Shown here one piece after another: positions 23,301 to 33,925 of a DNA stretch of 64,000 bases. The notes under the pieces were generated by a model. The model ran no database searches. It was given only the letters and a program-made list of their open reading frames with translations, and was not told the origin of the DNA. The position numbers and the translations under genes were made by a program. This stretch comes from Eutreptiella sp. 'Long Island Sound 2002' (lineage: Eukaryota; Euglenozoa; Euglenophyceae; Eutreptiales; Eutreptiaceae): positions 37,938,974-38,002,973 of the forward strand of contig OZ038390.1 of the NCBI GenBank assembly GCA_964036045.1. The letters run 5' to 3'. Each line of letters begins with the position of its first letter. Position 1 is the first letter of the stretch.

Positions 23301-26300
23301 CTGAAGTACCAGGGAACAACATGCAGAGCAATGTGCGGCTTGCATGCTAGGCCTGCCTTGAGCGCTTCGAGCACAACACAAACTGTGAACCGTGCAACCA
23401 CAATAAACAAACTCAGTAAGCAAAGCCCCAACATGGGACCACCTCCTTCAGTGCTATGCTACACAGGGTGCTCTTTGGGAAGACAGAACGGATCCATATG
23501 CCATGAAAGACACTCACTTTGCCATATCCCTTAGGTTCGCCCTGCCCCTACAAAAACTATACTACACATCTTAATCCTGCGCAGTCATCAAACGTTTGTC
23601 AGAATCAAGGCCACTTAGATGCGAAAATCTGGTGCAAAGGACACTTTCTCTTTTTTGACTGATTGGGTGGAATAAAGGACACCTTCTTCTCTGGGTTTTC
23701 CGGGTTGAGTAAAATCCGCACACGGCCCATGTGGGCCAGTGAGTTGGCCCGTATGTTCCCGCACAAGCGTTGGAGGGAACCTTAAGCGAGCGGACTGTCA
23801 ATCGTGGCTTCTTTTACTCATCCAGAAGTTTTCCCCTCACTTGGGATGGAGCCTTTTGAGCCCACCTTGCCCCTGATTTTCTAGTGCTGCGCAGCTCTGG
23901 TCGTTCCAAGGTGCACGTATTGAGAATCTGTGCACAAAAAACAACCAAACCATCACCGAATATTTCACATGCCCATATCGGTCTATGCTTCCACCGTGTT
24001 ACAGTCTGTCGCAACTTGGGGTCAAGTGGCAGAGCGATGCTCACCCTCAACTCCAAGAAAATCCTGAAACTCTGGAGCCATCTTGCTCGTCCAATTAGAG
24101 AGTTGAGACGAGCCGGCTGTCTGCATGGGCTTCAAACCTTTGCAAGTACATCTTCAATCTTTTCAATGGAAGTAAAAATCAGTGTGTTGACCGCCACAGA
24201 CCCTGCCAGAGGGGGAATCCTTGCACTGCGCGCGCACTGTGCACTACTTTTAGACTATGTTCCCCCCGAAGAGCCCCCAGGCACACCCATTGGAAACGCC
24301 CTTAGAATTAGGTGACCCAAACTGCCCCACAAATCCACACGATGTTGCCAAGGCTGCCAATAGCAACCGTAACTTTATGTACGCACCCGGCGTATTTAGG
24401 ATTAAATAGGACATCACAAAGGATGCCTCCTATGGAAGCAATGGGCATGCTATCCACGCAATGCGTCACAAAATAAGGAAAGTGTGGAACGTTGTTCCAC
24501 TCCGACAATCTTTCCGCCCATCGAATTTCAGCGACAACACCATTCAAGTAAGAACGAACACGATGCACACTTGCCCACCAAGCCTCCTCAGAGCACCCCG
24601 TTGCTCCAGAGAGGAGATGAGCACACCTATGAGGTGGAGTGTGCTTAAGGAAGAAAAAGAAGCGGAACAAATGTTCGCGTGGAAGTATCTCATCATGCCC
24701 ATACTTACGCTCCCTCCTAGAAAAGAGTGGATGTGGTGGAGATGAGCAAAAAGGTGTGAAAAAGGGTGGAAATGGGTGAAATTGGGTGAAAATCCAAAAA
24801 TGCCATATCCCCAATGTGGAAAAAGCATCAAAACCTACGCCACGGGGTAACAATGATGCCCCTAGTATCTCAAAGCATGGGTCTCCAGTACGGCCAGGCG
24901 CCCAAATAGTTGCACTGCGCGCGCACTACGCTTAAGGCGCCCCCAGAAAGCATTTCTGAATGAGGTCAAAGGCTGCAGACAAAGAAATAACACTCACAAG
25001 GTTGGGATAAACACAGGCCGTAAATGCCACACTGCCAGAATAGTGTTTTTGGGGGTGTCCTTTGCCTTGTTTTGCCTTTTGTTCGCGGGAATTCTGCTGC
25101 AATGTTGTTGGTGCTATTTCTATCACAATGCATGCCATCCTTGCCTTTTTTGTTATTCAAGCCGTCTAGGAGGCATAGGAGGGTGGCAATGGGGTGTGGG
25201 GCTGTGTACAGGGTTGATGCTTATTCCAAGCGGGTTGCTGTTGATTCCTGGAGGTTGCTGTCGTTGCTTGCACAACTACAGGCAGGGTGGGGGTGCGTCA
25301 GCAGGGGTTGCAACTACATTGGACACTAGTCTCGAGACCTACCACCGCACAATTCCAACAAGTATGTGAGAGGATGGGAGTAGCCAATCGTTTCCCCCCT
25401 GCCCCCGACTGAAAGGGCCCAGTTCTCCGCCAGTGACTGCCGGGAGCCTCCCATCTCTCAACAGCGAACAGGGTGTGTGGCCCCAATGCGTACCCTGTGT
25501 TGTAAGGTGTGTTGCGCCCTATCTCCTGCCACAAGAGCGGTGGGTGGGGGGCGTAGAAGGCAAGAGACTTTGACCAATTAAAACATCCGGTGCAATCCAC
25601 GTGTTCGATTCGGTGGCTGCCGTATCCGGGGCCCAACCAAAGCGGCATTGTGAAAACAAGACGGCATCTTCAAAGAACAATGCCCATCCGCAAAAAAAAG
25701 TCCAGGTCATACATTGTTCGTGAACGCGCACCGACGTGTGTATGTATCCAAGGCAGACCCTTGCCGCCGTAGCACTGCATGACTGTACCTGCCGTGCGAT
25801 TTTCTGTGGACAGCCCAGATTCAGGTCCACAGCATCCACGTAGTCCTGCACATACGCAGCGGCCTCAACCAGCCAGTCTGGGTCGTTGGCGCAGAACTGC
25901 CCTAACAAGGGCCTGTCCTCAGGGCATGTGGTGAAGCATTCCTGATGGCACAAGCAGCAGCGTGGGGAGCAGAGTTGCGCTGCCAGCCTCAGGCGACGCA
26001 CAGGCGCCCTCACCGTCCTCAAGGCATGACGCAAGGTGATGACCAACGCTTCCCTCGAATATTTCAAAGACACACCCCGGTCCTGGTGCCTTGACAGTGC
26101 CTGCCCACCCCTCCCTCAGGTGTGGCTGTCTGGGGCCCGGCAGGGGCTCCCGGACTTTCCATCGCAGGGGGAGGGGGGGTGGCACAAGGCCTCGGTATTA
26201 GCTTGTTTGCCTTTGGCAGCGCCTATTGTTCTCTCGCCACTGCTCGCCTCTCGCCACGGGGGAAGGGGGGGGGGAGAACCCCTGGCCAAAAACCCTCCCA

Positions 26301-29009
26301 AAGGGGCTCAATTGACTGGACCTTTGAAGCCCCACGGGATGGCCTGCAGGTGACCCTGACCCCAGCTTTCCAGGAAAGGTGCACAAAGCCGAAGCAGTAG
26401 CGTGACGAGGGGTCTGCAAAAATCATCATTTGTCTGACTAATGGTCGCTGTCAATTGACACCTCCTGCCCCCATGCGACATTGAAGGTTCCACTTCCCCA
26501 GCCCCAGGGAATCGCTTGAAGGGGGGGGGGGTCCCCCAAACACTTCCGGCCTTGAATCTGCCCCAAAGGCATTCCCATACCTCAACACCAGCCCCAACCG
26601 CCTTTCCAACCGCCAGTAACCGCCCCCACTACCGCTGTCACATCCCCTGTGACCGCTCGGCAACCGCTCTGGAACTGCCCCGTTCGCCCCTGTCCCCTTC
26701 AAGCAAAGCCCTGCCCAGCCCGGTGGGACGGCGGTAATGGTCATGGTCAATTTCAAACCGCCAACAATGCGACCAAAACAATGCGGCCACTAGCGGTCTC
26801 GGCAATGCTCATCTGCTCATCAGGTCACAAATGCTGAATGAGGAGAGAGTGGGGGAGTGTTTGCCTGGCCCGCTGCTTTTGTGCCAAGTATCCTCAACTG
26901 TAATCCCAGATCACTTCCCCTAGAAAAGCCCCCAAGCGGACCAGAGAGACTGGGGAGAAATAAAGGTGGCTACATGACCCTGCCTTCTCACACCCCCAGA
27001 GCGGGGAGGGATTCTCTGCCTTCTGGGGTCCCCGGGTGGGGAAGTCTTGGACGGGGGCATTGCGCGCGCACTGCGTCAGGTATTTGAACAGCTTCTCCAG
27101 GGTATGGTCTACCGTTGAAGCCCTTGTAAATGCTGTCCCTTGGTGGAAGTTGCCGGGGAGAGAGTTCTGACAGGGTGTCAAGGGGTGCTCACATGCGACC
27201 ACTGCAGCAATAGGCTGAAAGATGACAAGGTAATGCACACCAGTCCCAATTTTGCATGTGGCTACACTGCCCAAGTGCCTTCTGCAGTGTCAGGTACAGA
27301 CTTGGGCAAAAGCATAGGTGCCAACAGCAAGTAGCCTCCCAATTCGCTGAAACGCTCCACGCAACAACCCCAGTATACACACCGCGTGTGCAGTACGCGC
27401 GCACCGCATCTGATACTCCCCGTTTGGACCTGCTCTTGAGGGCTTTCGCTACCTCGCACACCAGGCTCTTCCAAATATGCACCGTGAGGAAGCGTACGCA
27501 CCGGGTGCGCACTGTACACGGCTGTGGACGAAAATTCGGACCAATGGTCTCCCTTCTTGGCCCCCACATGCTGTCCCTTTGGAGGCTTCTGGAGTGAGCT
27601 GGTACCTTTCTGCAAGATTTTCCAGTGCACTGTGGCTTCCCCAGGATATTTGTGCATTATCTTCCCCTCACTCATTCCGTGCGTGCACGCACGTGTGTGC
27701 CGGTAGTCGCATGTGTCGCGCACAAGCTACAGCCTTGTCTAAGCTACAGTAGGGGTAGGGACCATATTAATTCCGCACTTTTGCGTAGCTCAGACGGGGG
27801 GGGGGGGGTTAGGAAAAGCCCTCCACCAAAAAATATTGTACCCCGAAACACTCCCAAAATCAGAGCTCTGTGGGTTCAATGGGCAAACAATCACAACAAA
27901 TGTGTCCAAAACTCCATGTAATTTCTAGATTTGTCACCAAAACCATGTGCCGTTGCACTACTTTTCGTGCCGAATTAAATTAGGTACGGAATTAATACGA
28001 CCCTACGCCCGCTGTAACTTAGACAAGGCCGTAGCTTAGCCATAGAACGACGATGGTTGTCACCCTCCGGAATCACTCCGGGATCTCACACAGTTCAGTG
28101 TCATGAATACAGCACCAGAGGCGCCGCCACAGATCATCCACATGTTGCCCGGTCATTCGGCGGAGCGCCGTCACGAGCCTCAGTGTTCTTTGTGCTGTTC
28201 CAGCATGCCGTAGCTTAGACTAGGGGGGGGGGGGGATCATTGCTGCCCTGGCCCCCTTCTTGCTGCCCTGGCCCCCTTCTTGGCACAACCCCAAGGTACT
28301 CCGGTGCAGCACTGCCCCCCCGCACCCATGCATCCCTTTGCTCGGGGGCTTGGGCGATCACCTTGCGGTATGTCTTGCTGCTACAGAAGATCCTTGCGTG
28401 CAGCATGGGCGTGTAGGCCCCGTCGACCCCGTACTCGCGGCACAGCATGCGGAACGGCAACTCGCTCTGGTCCACCATTGGGGCCAGCCACAGCTTCGGA
28501 GACCCCAGCGACCGAAAGAAGCGCCATCCTTTGCTTTGCTGGGGGTCCTCCAAGGCACCCGCCCCCCGTGTGTGGGCCACGGATCCGCCTGCTGAATCTG
28601 TGGGGGTTGGGTTGAGGCTGGAACGCATGGGCAGCATGCGGGCATTGCTTCGCTGGGGGACCACCACAGCACGAGGCAGGAGCGTGTGACTCACTGGACT
28701 ATGACCAGAACGCCCGAATCCCGAGGCGGCAGGTGGCTCAGCATGGGCGCCCTTGAAACGAAGCGCTGCGTTGGACACCCCAAGAGTTGCGAACAGTTCA
28801 TAGCCCTGCACCCATGTGAATGCCGCCAACGCAGTAACTAGTGCGAATACCACCACAGCCGCGACTGTGATCTTGTGATGCCACCGCACTTCGGAGCGGG
28901 GGGCACAAGAGACGGCTCCGTAGCATACGTGGTCAAGGGCAGCAGGTTCGGGGTGGTGGGCACCGGGCTCATTAGGCCTCGGGCACTGGCTCATGAGTTG
29001 CATTTGCAT
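17206..29009 (-). CDS. DUS1: tRNA-dihydrouridine synthase, DUS1 type, six exons
   Basis: FMN enzyme that reduces uridine in the tRNA D-loop with NAD(P)H. Exons (minus strand): 29009-28362, 25941-25789, 22801-22596, 20864-20618, 19279-19139, 17328-17206, about 505 residues in all. Every junction is GT-AG and keeps frame (phases 0,0,2,0,0). Motifs in order: [12 protein letters not shown] (about residue 176), [25 protein letters not shown] with the catalytic Cys (about residue 260), [57 protein letters not shown] and REELN. Residues 47-66 are hydrophobic, followed by an Ala/Ser/Arg-rich stretch before the enzyme, which suggests targeting to a complex plastid. Candidate starts at 29009, 29003 and 28994 (MSQ) cannot be separated. 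Introns are 1.3-3.0 kb and carry repeats antisense to the gene. Family assignment is firm; exons 5 and 6 rest on splice fit and family pattern. Confidence 0.9.
18210..18505 (+). repeat. R1 dispersed repeat, copy 1
   Basis: About 300 bp sharing GGGCCCTGGACAGTCACCC, GCCCTTCGCGTG, GGCCCAGTGGCTGG and TCGTCCGCCAC with copies at 19386, 56270 and 63255. It lies in DUS1 intron 5, antisense to the gene, and ends at a C-run. Confidence 0.85.
18720..19110. mobile_element. G-tract inverted-repeat element in DUS1 intron 5
   Basis: AAAATTGCTTTGC followed by 11 G (18720-18743) faces 18 C followed by GCAAAGCAATTTT (19080-19110). A second internal G-run (18841-18855) leads into a hairpin pairing TCAAAATGATC with GATCATTTTGA, the same hairpin as in the element at 6726. 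The block GGCACGGAAGCCCATTT occurs twice inside (18746 and 19021). Confidence 0.6.
19139..19279 (-). CDS. DUS1: DUS1 exon 5
   Basis: Starts GTGGAAGAGAAC after GTGCCGCAG, giving [19 protein letters not shown] across the join, and ends at GCCGTAGAG before GTGTGC. Beyond this donor the frame runs straight into a G-capped repeat, which argues for the splice site rather than read-through. Confidence 0.78.
19386..19745 (+). repeat. R1 dispersed repeat, copy 2, with an internal 57-bp duplication
   Basis: Same family as 18210. The block GCCCAGTAGTTGGTGTATCG with its flanks is present twice, 57 bp apart. In DUS1 intron 4. Frames in it differ between copies, so it is not read as coding. Confidence 0.88.
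20618..20864 (-). CDS. DUS1: DUS1 exon 4
   Basis: Begins after CTTCGCAG, completing the Ser codon split with exon 3, and runs [21 protein letters not shown] and [16 protein letters not shown] to YLDL before GTAGCC. Phase 0 at its end. Confidence 0.9.
22064..22442. mobile_element. C/G-tract inverted-repeat element in DUS1 intron 3
   Basis: Left end: ten C then TTGCGCAAGCACGGCC. Right end: GGCCGTGCATGCGCAAA then nine G. Apart from one mismatch and one extra A these are inverted copies. Inside, a 48-bp sequence (AACGGCGGTTCAACGCCCAC onward) is directly repeated at about 22113 and 22381. Confidence 0.6.
22596..22801 (-). CDS. DUS1: DUS1 exon 3
   Basis: Starts GGCTTCTACGGAGCT after ATTGACCAG and ends AACAG before GTGATG (phase 2). 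It encodes [10 protein letters not shown] through [10 protein letters not shown], including the KIR segment and the HGRTR phosphate-binding motif. Confidence 0.93.
24211..24965 (+). repeat. dispersed repeat pair, copy in DUS1 intron 2
   Basis: Two blocks about 690 bp apart carry GCACTGCGCGCGCACT (24223 and 24912) with related flanks. The same two blocks, in the same order, occur at 43658-44775, suggesting a diverged repeat of roughly 0.8-1.1 kb with weakly conserved middle. Confidence 0.45.
25789..25941 (-). CDS. DUS1: DUS1 exon 2: catalytic cysteine exon
   Basis: Fifty-one codons starting at GAATGCTTC after the acceptor CCATCAG and ending CGGCAG before GTACAG. It contains [19 protein letters not shown] and DLNLGCPQK, where the Cys of GCP is the family's catalytic proton donor. 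Confidence 0.93.
26166..26260 (+). repeat. R2 dispersed repeat, copy 1
   Basis: A G-run followed by TGGCACAAGGCCTCGGTATT, TTGTTTGCCTTTGGC and CTCTCGCCACTGCTC. In DUS1 intron 1, antisense to the gene. Related copies at 53852 and 58029. Confidence 0.85.
27724..28037. mobile_element. MITE-like element with about 50-bp terminal inverted repeats
   Basis: The left end AAGCTACAGCCTTGTCTAAG through ATTAATTCCG (27724-27774) matches the reverse complement of 27987-28037 at most positions. The 314-bp body has a G-run at 27797 and no coding frame. It lies in DUS1 intron 1. Sequence left of it (from about 27690) and its right half have relatives at 31548-31795. Confidence 0.72.
28362..29009 (-). CDS. DUS1: DUS1 exon 1: presequence and start of the TIM barrel
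   Basis: Encodes the Pro/His/Cys-containing N-terminus, the hydrophobic segment, a low-complexity linker and [12 protein letters not shown] through [10 protein letters not shown]. It ends after ACATACCGCAAG at a GTGATC donor (28361-28360). Frames 3' of the donor run into proline-rich, G-tract sequence and are not coding. Confidence 0.88.
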
Positions 29010-30366
29010 ATCATGCAAAAGCACTGAATGGAGTGGGAGGCAAGCGCAACTGGCAATTGGTAGTGTGCTTCACGTCAGAACACATAGCCTGACATGCTCA
29101 CTGGCCCACAAGCGGCCACCAGGGGGTGGAGATGTTGTACAGCCTTGCGCGGGGGATTTGGAGGTCGCTTGATCGAATAATGATGATGGTTGCATCAGAT
29201 TTGACACTTGACAAGGTTCAGCCAAAAACCTTTTGGCATGCTATCCACCTTCCAGCCACCCCTTGTCCTGGGACACTCCACTTTTTCCCGTTTTCCCCCA
29301 CTATCCCCCACTTTCCCCCATTTCCCCCAACCCCCCCCCCCCATTATGCCTCGAGCACCTCACTCGGTACACCCCCCCATCCCCCACCCCAATATGCACC
29401 AAAAATATCTTTTTTGTGCTTCTCTTGCAGAGTTGTCCCCATTTTTCCACGAAACACCAACAATTTGTCCATGTCCCCCCCCATTCCCCCCCCCCCAACT
29501 TCCCCCCATTTTTCCTAAATTTGCCAATTTGGCAAAATAGTGTTCCTGCTAAGTTCCGGCAGTGTACTCTCTTGGCAAAAACCAAGCGGCAGACAACACC
29601 TGGAACCTTGGACCTTGGGACCCAACCACTTGGAACCTGAAGGACTTGAGATTGGACTTGAGATTGCAGAACGAGATCACTACTAAGCAACGGGACTGGA
29701 ATCACGGCATCAAGCAGCAGAAATAAGGTATGCTGGCCAACCAAAAGACACCACCTTTACAATCTACTATCCCCCACGCATACCAGCATGCACCACCAAC
29801 CCTTCCCTACAGAGCACACAACATGAGAGCAAATCTATGAATTCCTTTTGCGCAACAAATGTGACATGTGGTGTGCCTAATGAGCACTTGTCCCCCAGGT
29901 GTGTGGGTCAATCCATTCTGCGCAGTAATTTTTTTCATTACATTCACCACAAATTGTGGTGGTGTGCTTCTAGCAGCACAATGCGCAAACCTCAATCTCA
30001 TCCCTTCCATTATCTTGTGTGGCAGCTGAGCTGCTTGCATCAGAATTCTTCCAGACATGAGGGGGAACATGCTCCCATGGCCCACAAGGGGGGCTGACAG
30101 ACCTGCCTCTGAACATTGGGCAAAATGCAACAAATACGAACTGGCTAATGCAAATCATTTGGACCGCCATGCCAGATGTTCCTAACCAAACCCCGATGCA
30201 ACAAAGTAGAGAGGAATTGAAATGGCTACATAACCCTTGCCTTCTTGGCGTCCCTAGGCAAGGAACTCTTGGATAGCACTTGGTATCGTGTTGGGCGGGG
30301 GCACTTCGGGTGAAAATGTCACACATCCTCATGCTAAGGTTCCCGTACCCAATCGGCGTTTGGTTC

Positions 30367-30475
30367 CCGGTAGCAGGGAAAAACGGGGAAAAACGGGGAA
30401 AAACGGGGAAAAACGGGGGAAAAACGGGGGGAAAACGGGGGGAAAACGGGGGAAGAACGGGGAAAAACGGGGGAA
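30367..30475 (+). repeat. GGGGAAAAAC minisatellite
   Basis: About ten copies of a 10-bp unit GGGGAAAAAC with small changes. It faces an inverted counterpart at 30755-30823, with about 280 bp between. Confidence 0.9.
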
Positions 30476-30754
30476 ATCTGGGGGGGGGGTATTTTGGACA
30501 AGACCCACCCACCCGAATTTTGCCCCCCCCCCACGTTTATAATTCTGTGGGGAGCATTTTTTGCAAACCAAATTGAAGCCAAGGCGCTCTCCCGGGTTAG
30601 GCATCCCAGCCCCAAAGGGTGACGCACATAGCAAAAAGAAAATCATCATATCTGTGTGGAGATGAGAGCAACATAAGCAGGGGTATGCATATAAAAAATA
30701 GTGGCAGTGGAAGAGACCTGAGCAGCTTGACCCATTCATCACAGTTCCCATCCT

Positions 30755-30823
30755 CCCCCATTTTCCCCCCGTTTTCCCCGTTTTTCCCCGTTTTCCCCCC
30801 GTTTTCCCCCCGTTTTTCCTCCA
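30755..30823 (-). repeat. inverted counterpart of the GGGGAAAAAC minisatellite
   Basis: Six or so copies of CCCCGTTTTT-type units, the complement of the array at 30367-30475, so the two could pair as the arms of a long hairpin. Confidence 0.85.
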
Positions 30824-31547
30824 TCTGTATCCCTTGACCTATGTCACAGACTTTCCTCTCTTTGATCCTTTAGTAAAAAACCCTCTCCTGTATCCCGCAC
30901 CCAACCGGCCTTTAGTCGCCTACTGTTCCCGGATCCTGGGAACCTTGGACCCCTGCAACGCGCACATGACACGGAGAAATTGGGGGTTTTTGCTACAATT
31001 GGCAATATTCTTGCCTATACAAACCATACTACACCCCCACAATGTTGGACAGCCCTGGCATTTGATGTGCACTCTTTTGGTTAAATATGTACTGGTTAGG
31101 AATATAGGACACCGAGCCACGATTTTCGGCCATGACCTGTTTGAGCATCAGTTGATCTAGGTCACACAAAGGTACAAGGTGAAGAGCCCCATCAACGATG
31201 GACAAATAGCTAGCCACATTTGTTGTGAGTGTAGTTTACCAGAGACCACATGCTAGGCAATTTCATTCCCAAGAATTTGAAGTTACCCGAGCCCAAACCA
31301 GCCCCTAAAACCTCGGGCAAAGGCATCTTCCCAGGCATCTTCAAGTGGTGAGCATGTGCAGTTGTCCCGCATGGTGTATGATCGTAAAAAGGGTTTCCAA
31401 GCTGAGTATTTGTAGGCTTCTCATGGCTCATTGCTTGTAGGAACATGGGTGTGAACCTGAAGTTTCATGTTTCAAACACTTTCTTCTGTTTACATGCCTT
31501 TGGGAACGTGGGAGGAGGTTAAGGTGCACTCATACCATGCACTCACT

Positions 31548-31795
31548 CACGTGTGTGTCGGTAGTTGTATGTGTTACGTGCAAGCCACGCCCTTGTCTAA
31601 GCTACAGTAGGCATACTGTGCGCTGTGCACAAAGTTTGTACACGATAGTACCCCGCCCCCCCTTGTAATAGCCACGCCGTTGTCCAAGCTACAGTAGGCG
31701 TAGGGACCGTTAATTTGGTACCTAATTTTAATTCGGTAACAAATGTAGTGCAGCCACACAAGACATGGGTTTGGTCAAGAAAACAAATGACCAGT
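31548..31795. repeat. partial, rearranged relatives of the 27724-28037 element
   Basis: CTTGTCTAAGCTACAGTAGG occurs at 31592 and, with one change, at 31680. The first is preceded by CACGTGTGTGTCGGTAGT as at 27690. The second continues into GGTACCTAATTTTAATTCGG, matching the reverse complement of the first element's right half. Confidence 0.6.
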
Positions 31796-33896
31796 CATTC
31801 ACCATTGACAGGTGAGAACTCACGAACCAGGTCCCTTGAAACAAGCATGAGGGAAGCATTCTCACCATCACGGACAGGCCTACATAAAGCACGGGCTCTC
31901 AACTAGAATACACAGACTTTGTTCACTTCCACAGAGCCTTGCATGCACAGCCCTCCCCATACCCAGGTGAACATACCAATCCACAGAAAGACCAATGACC
32001 AATCAGTGCCGGTGGTGTGAGGTCTGCTGCTGCGGCCCCAAATCTCAATGAGAAATTCATCAACTGCACTCAGGAAGAGCAAAGCATGAAAAGCACAGGA
32101 GGCTGGCAAATGGACAAAAACTGCAAATAGTGGAACAAAACCTACTGTGGATGCACCTACTTTTCAAAATGGGACGGCTGAGTAACTGAAAGCGAGGCTA
32201 AAGCGTTGCTGAAGGTTGAAGCGTAGCTCCAGGCGTACCTCAGTGTATATCCCCCAGGTGAGGTCCATCAGCTGTTGATCAGTTGCAAAAAAAAAAAGCA
32301 ATGCTCTGCGATGCTGTTGTGGCCTCAGAGTTTTGTTACGCTGTTTTGCTGGTGCCCCCCCCCCCCCCGCTCCCACGCACGTTCCGATCTGATTCAGCCC
32401 TCTGAAACCTAATAGCTCGGTCCTCCCTCTGCAAAGCAAGTACAGCACTGGTCGTTGCAAATGCTCGCAATGAATGTGATGTGTTGCACTGAGTGATGAC
32501 AGCATGAAATGGATACTAAAAAGGAGCGTTTGCCCTGTGCAAGCGCTGTGCACTTGGTAATTGTGGCCCCATGATGTATGGACAGGGAGCTGTGAGCCCG
32601 GATGCCAAAATGGCAGTCACTATTGCAGACCTGCAGGCCTGCAAATGCACTAGCAGACCACTCACAGTGGAGGCAGATCCCTTGGGGGCAGGCCTGGACT
32701 TCACAGAAATGCTCTGCACGCCCCATGTCCCCAACTTCCAGTTTGTGGAACTTAGTGGTGCGGTGCCTGTGAGCAGGGGCACTGGTGAGCCAATCACCTG
32801 ACTCAATTTCTGCCACCTTCCAGTTTGTATATTGCAAGGCACCCTAAAATGCTTGCAGAATAGCCAAATAGTGCGTCATATATGCCGCTCAGAGGGAGCA
32901 CACATCATGAATCCATGATGTACGTGACCAGCGTAGACATGATGAACAACATCCTATAGATGTCTTCAATTCCTGCGGGCAGGATCTGTTGTGGCATGGC
33001 TTTAGGGCCTGGCATCACCCCAACTCCGATGCCATTCGATGGAGGTCTTGACCTCATACCTACGATTAATCTCAATACCAACGATTGATCTCGATGTAAT
33101 TCTGTTGAAAGTGTTCACGGACTGGATCAGGGAGCAATAACGGGCGACTTCATGATATAAAGGTCTGTACTCAGGGATTTGAGCAATAAAGGATCAAGTT
33201 GATTGCTCCCACAATTGGTCTTATGCACATGTGGGATCTTTGTGGCACTGTGGGCCAATATTACACATCGGGACGCGTTGTCAGGTTAGAATAATTCAGT
33301 GAATCATAGAAATCAAGGCCTGTCAAACATGCCTTCTTCTGCTAACGCATCTTGCGATCTCACTACGAGCAGCCAGGCAAACACAAATGCACACGGCAAA
33401 GCCATGCACTCAGCTCTGGGGAACGGGCCCCCACCTCTTTGCGTTTGGCCTTTCAAGGCCACCAAAACCATCGGCCAAGGAGGAAAAACGCTCAACACAT
33501 TTCCCTCCCTGTTCACGCTTGCCAGTCGAAGCATCGGAAGTTAGACGCTTCGTAGAAGTGAAACCTTTGTGAAGTCCACATCCTCCGAACTCTGTGTACT
33601 TTCAGACATCCTGTGCGTCTTTTCCACAGTTCAATGCTTGTACTAAAAGCGTCCACATCAGAGGGTGAGTCTCGTGTGTTGTTGGGTGTGTTCGCTCGAA
33701 AGTCTCCCCAAAACAGACTTGTTTTGTCGAGGACTTCCATTAATCTACACAGTCACCTCCGCAGGAGGGGAAGGAGCCTTGGCAAAACCATGGGCCATGA
33801 TGGTCTCACTTGCCGGTCTGAAAGGAGTGTTTTAGAAAACATCCTCAAATTCCCAACAGAGATGTAAACAACCCTGGCAGAGTTCCACATAAGGTG

Positions 33897-33925
33897 GAGG
33901 GCGGGGGCGGGGGCGGGGGCGGGGT
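33897..33925 (+). repeat. GGGGGC hexanucleotide run
   Basis: Four to five GCGGGGGC-type units in a row, with G-quadruplex potential on the plus strand. Confidence 0.8.
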
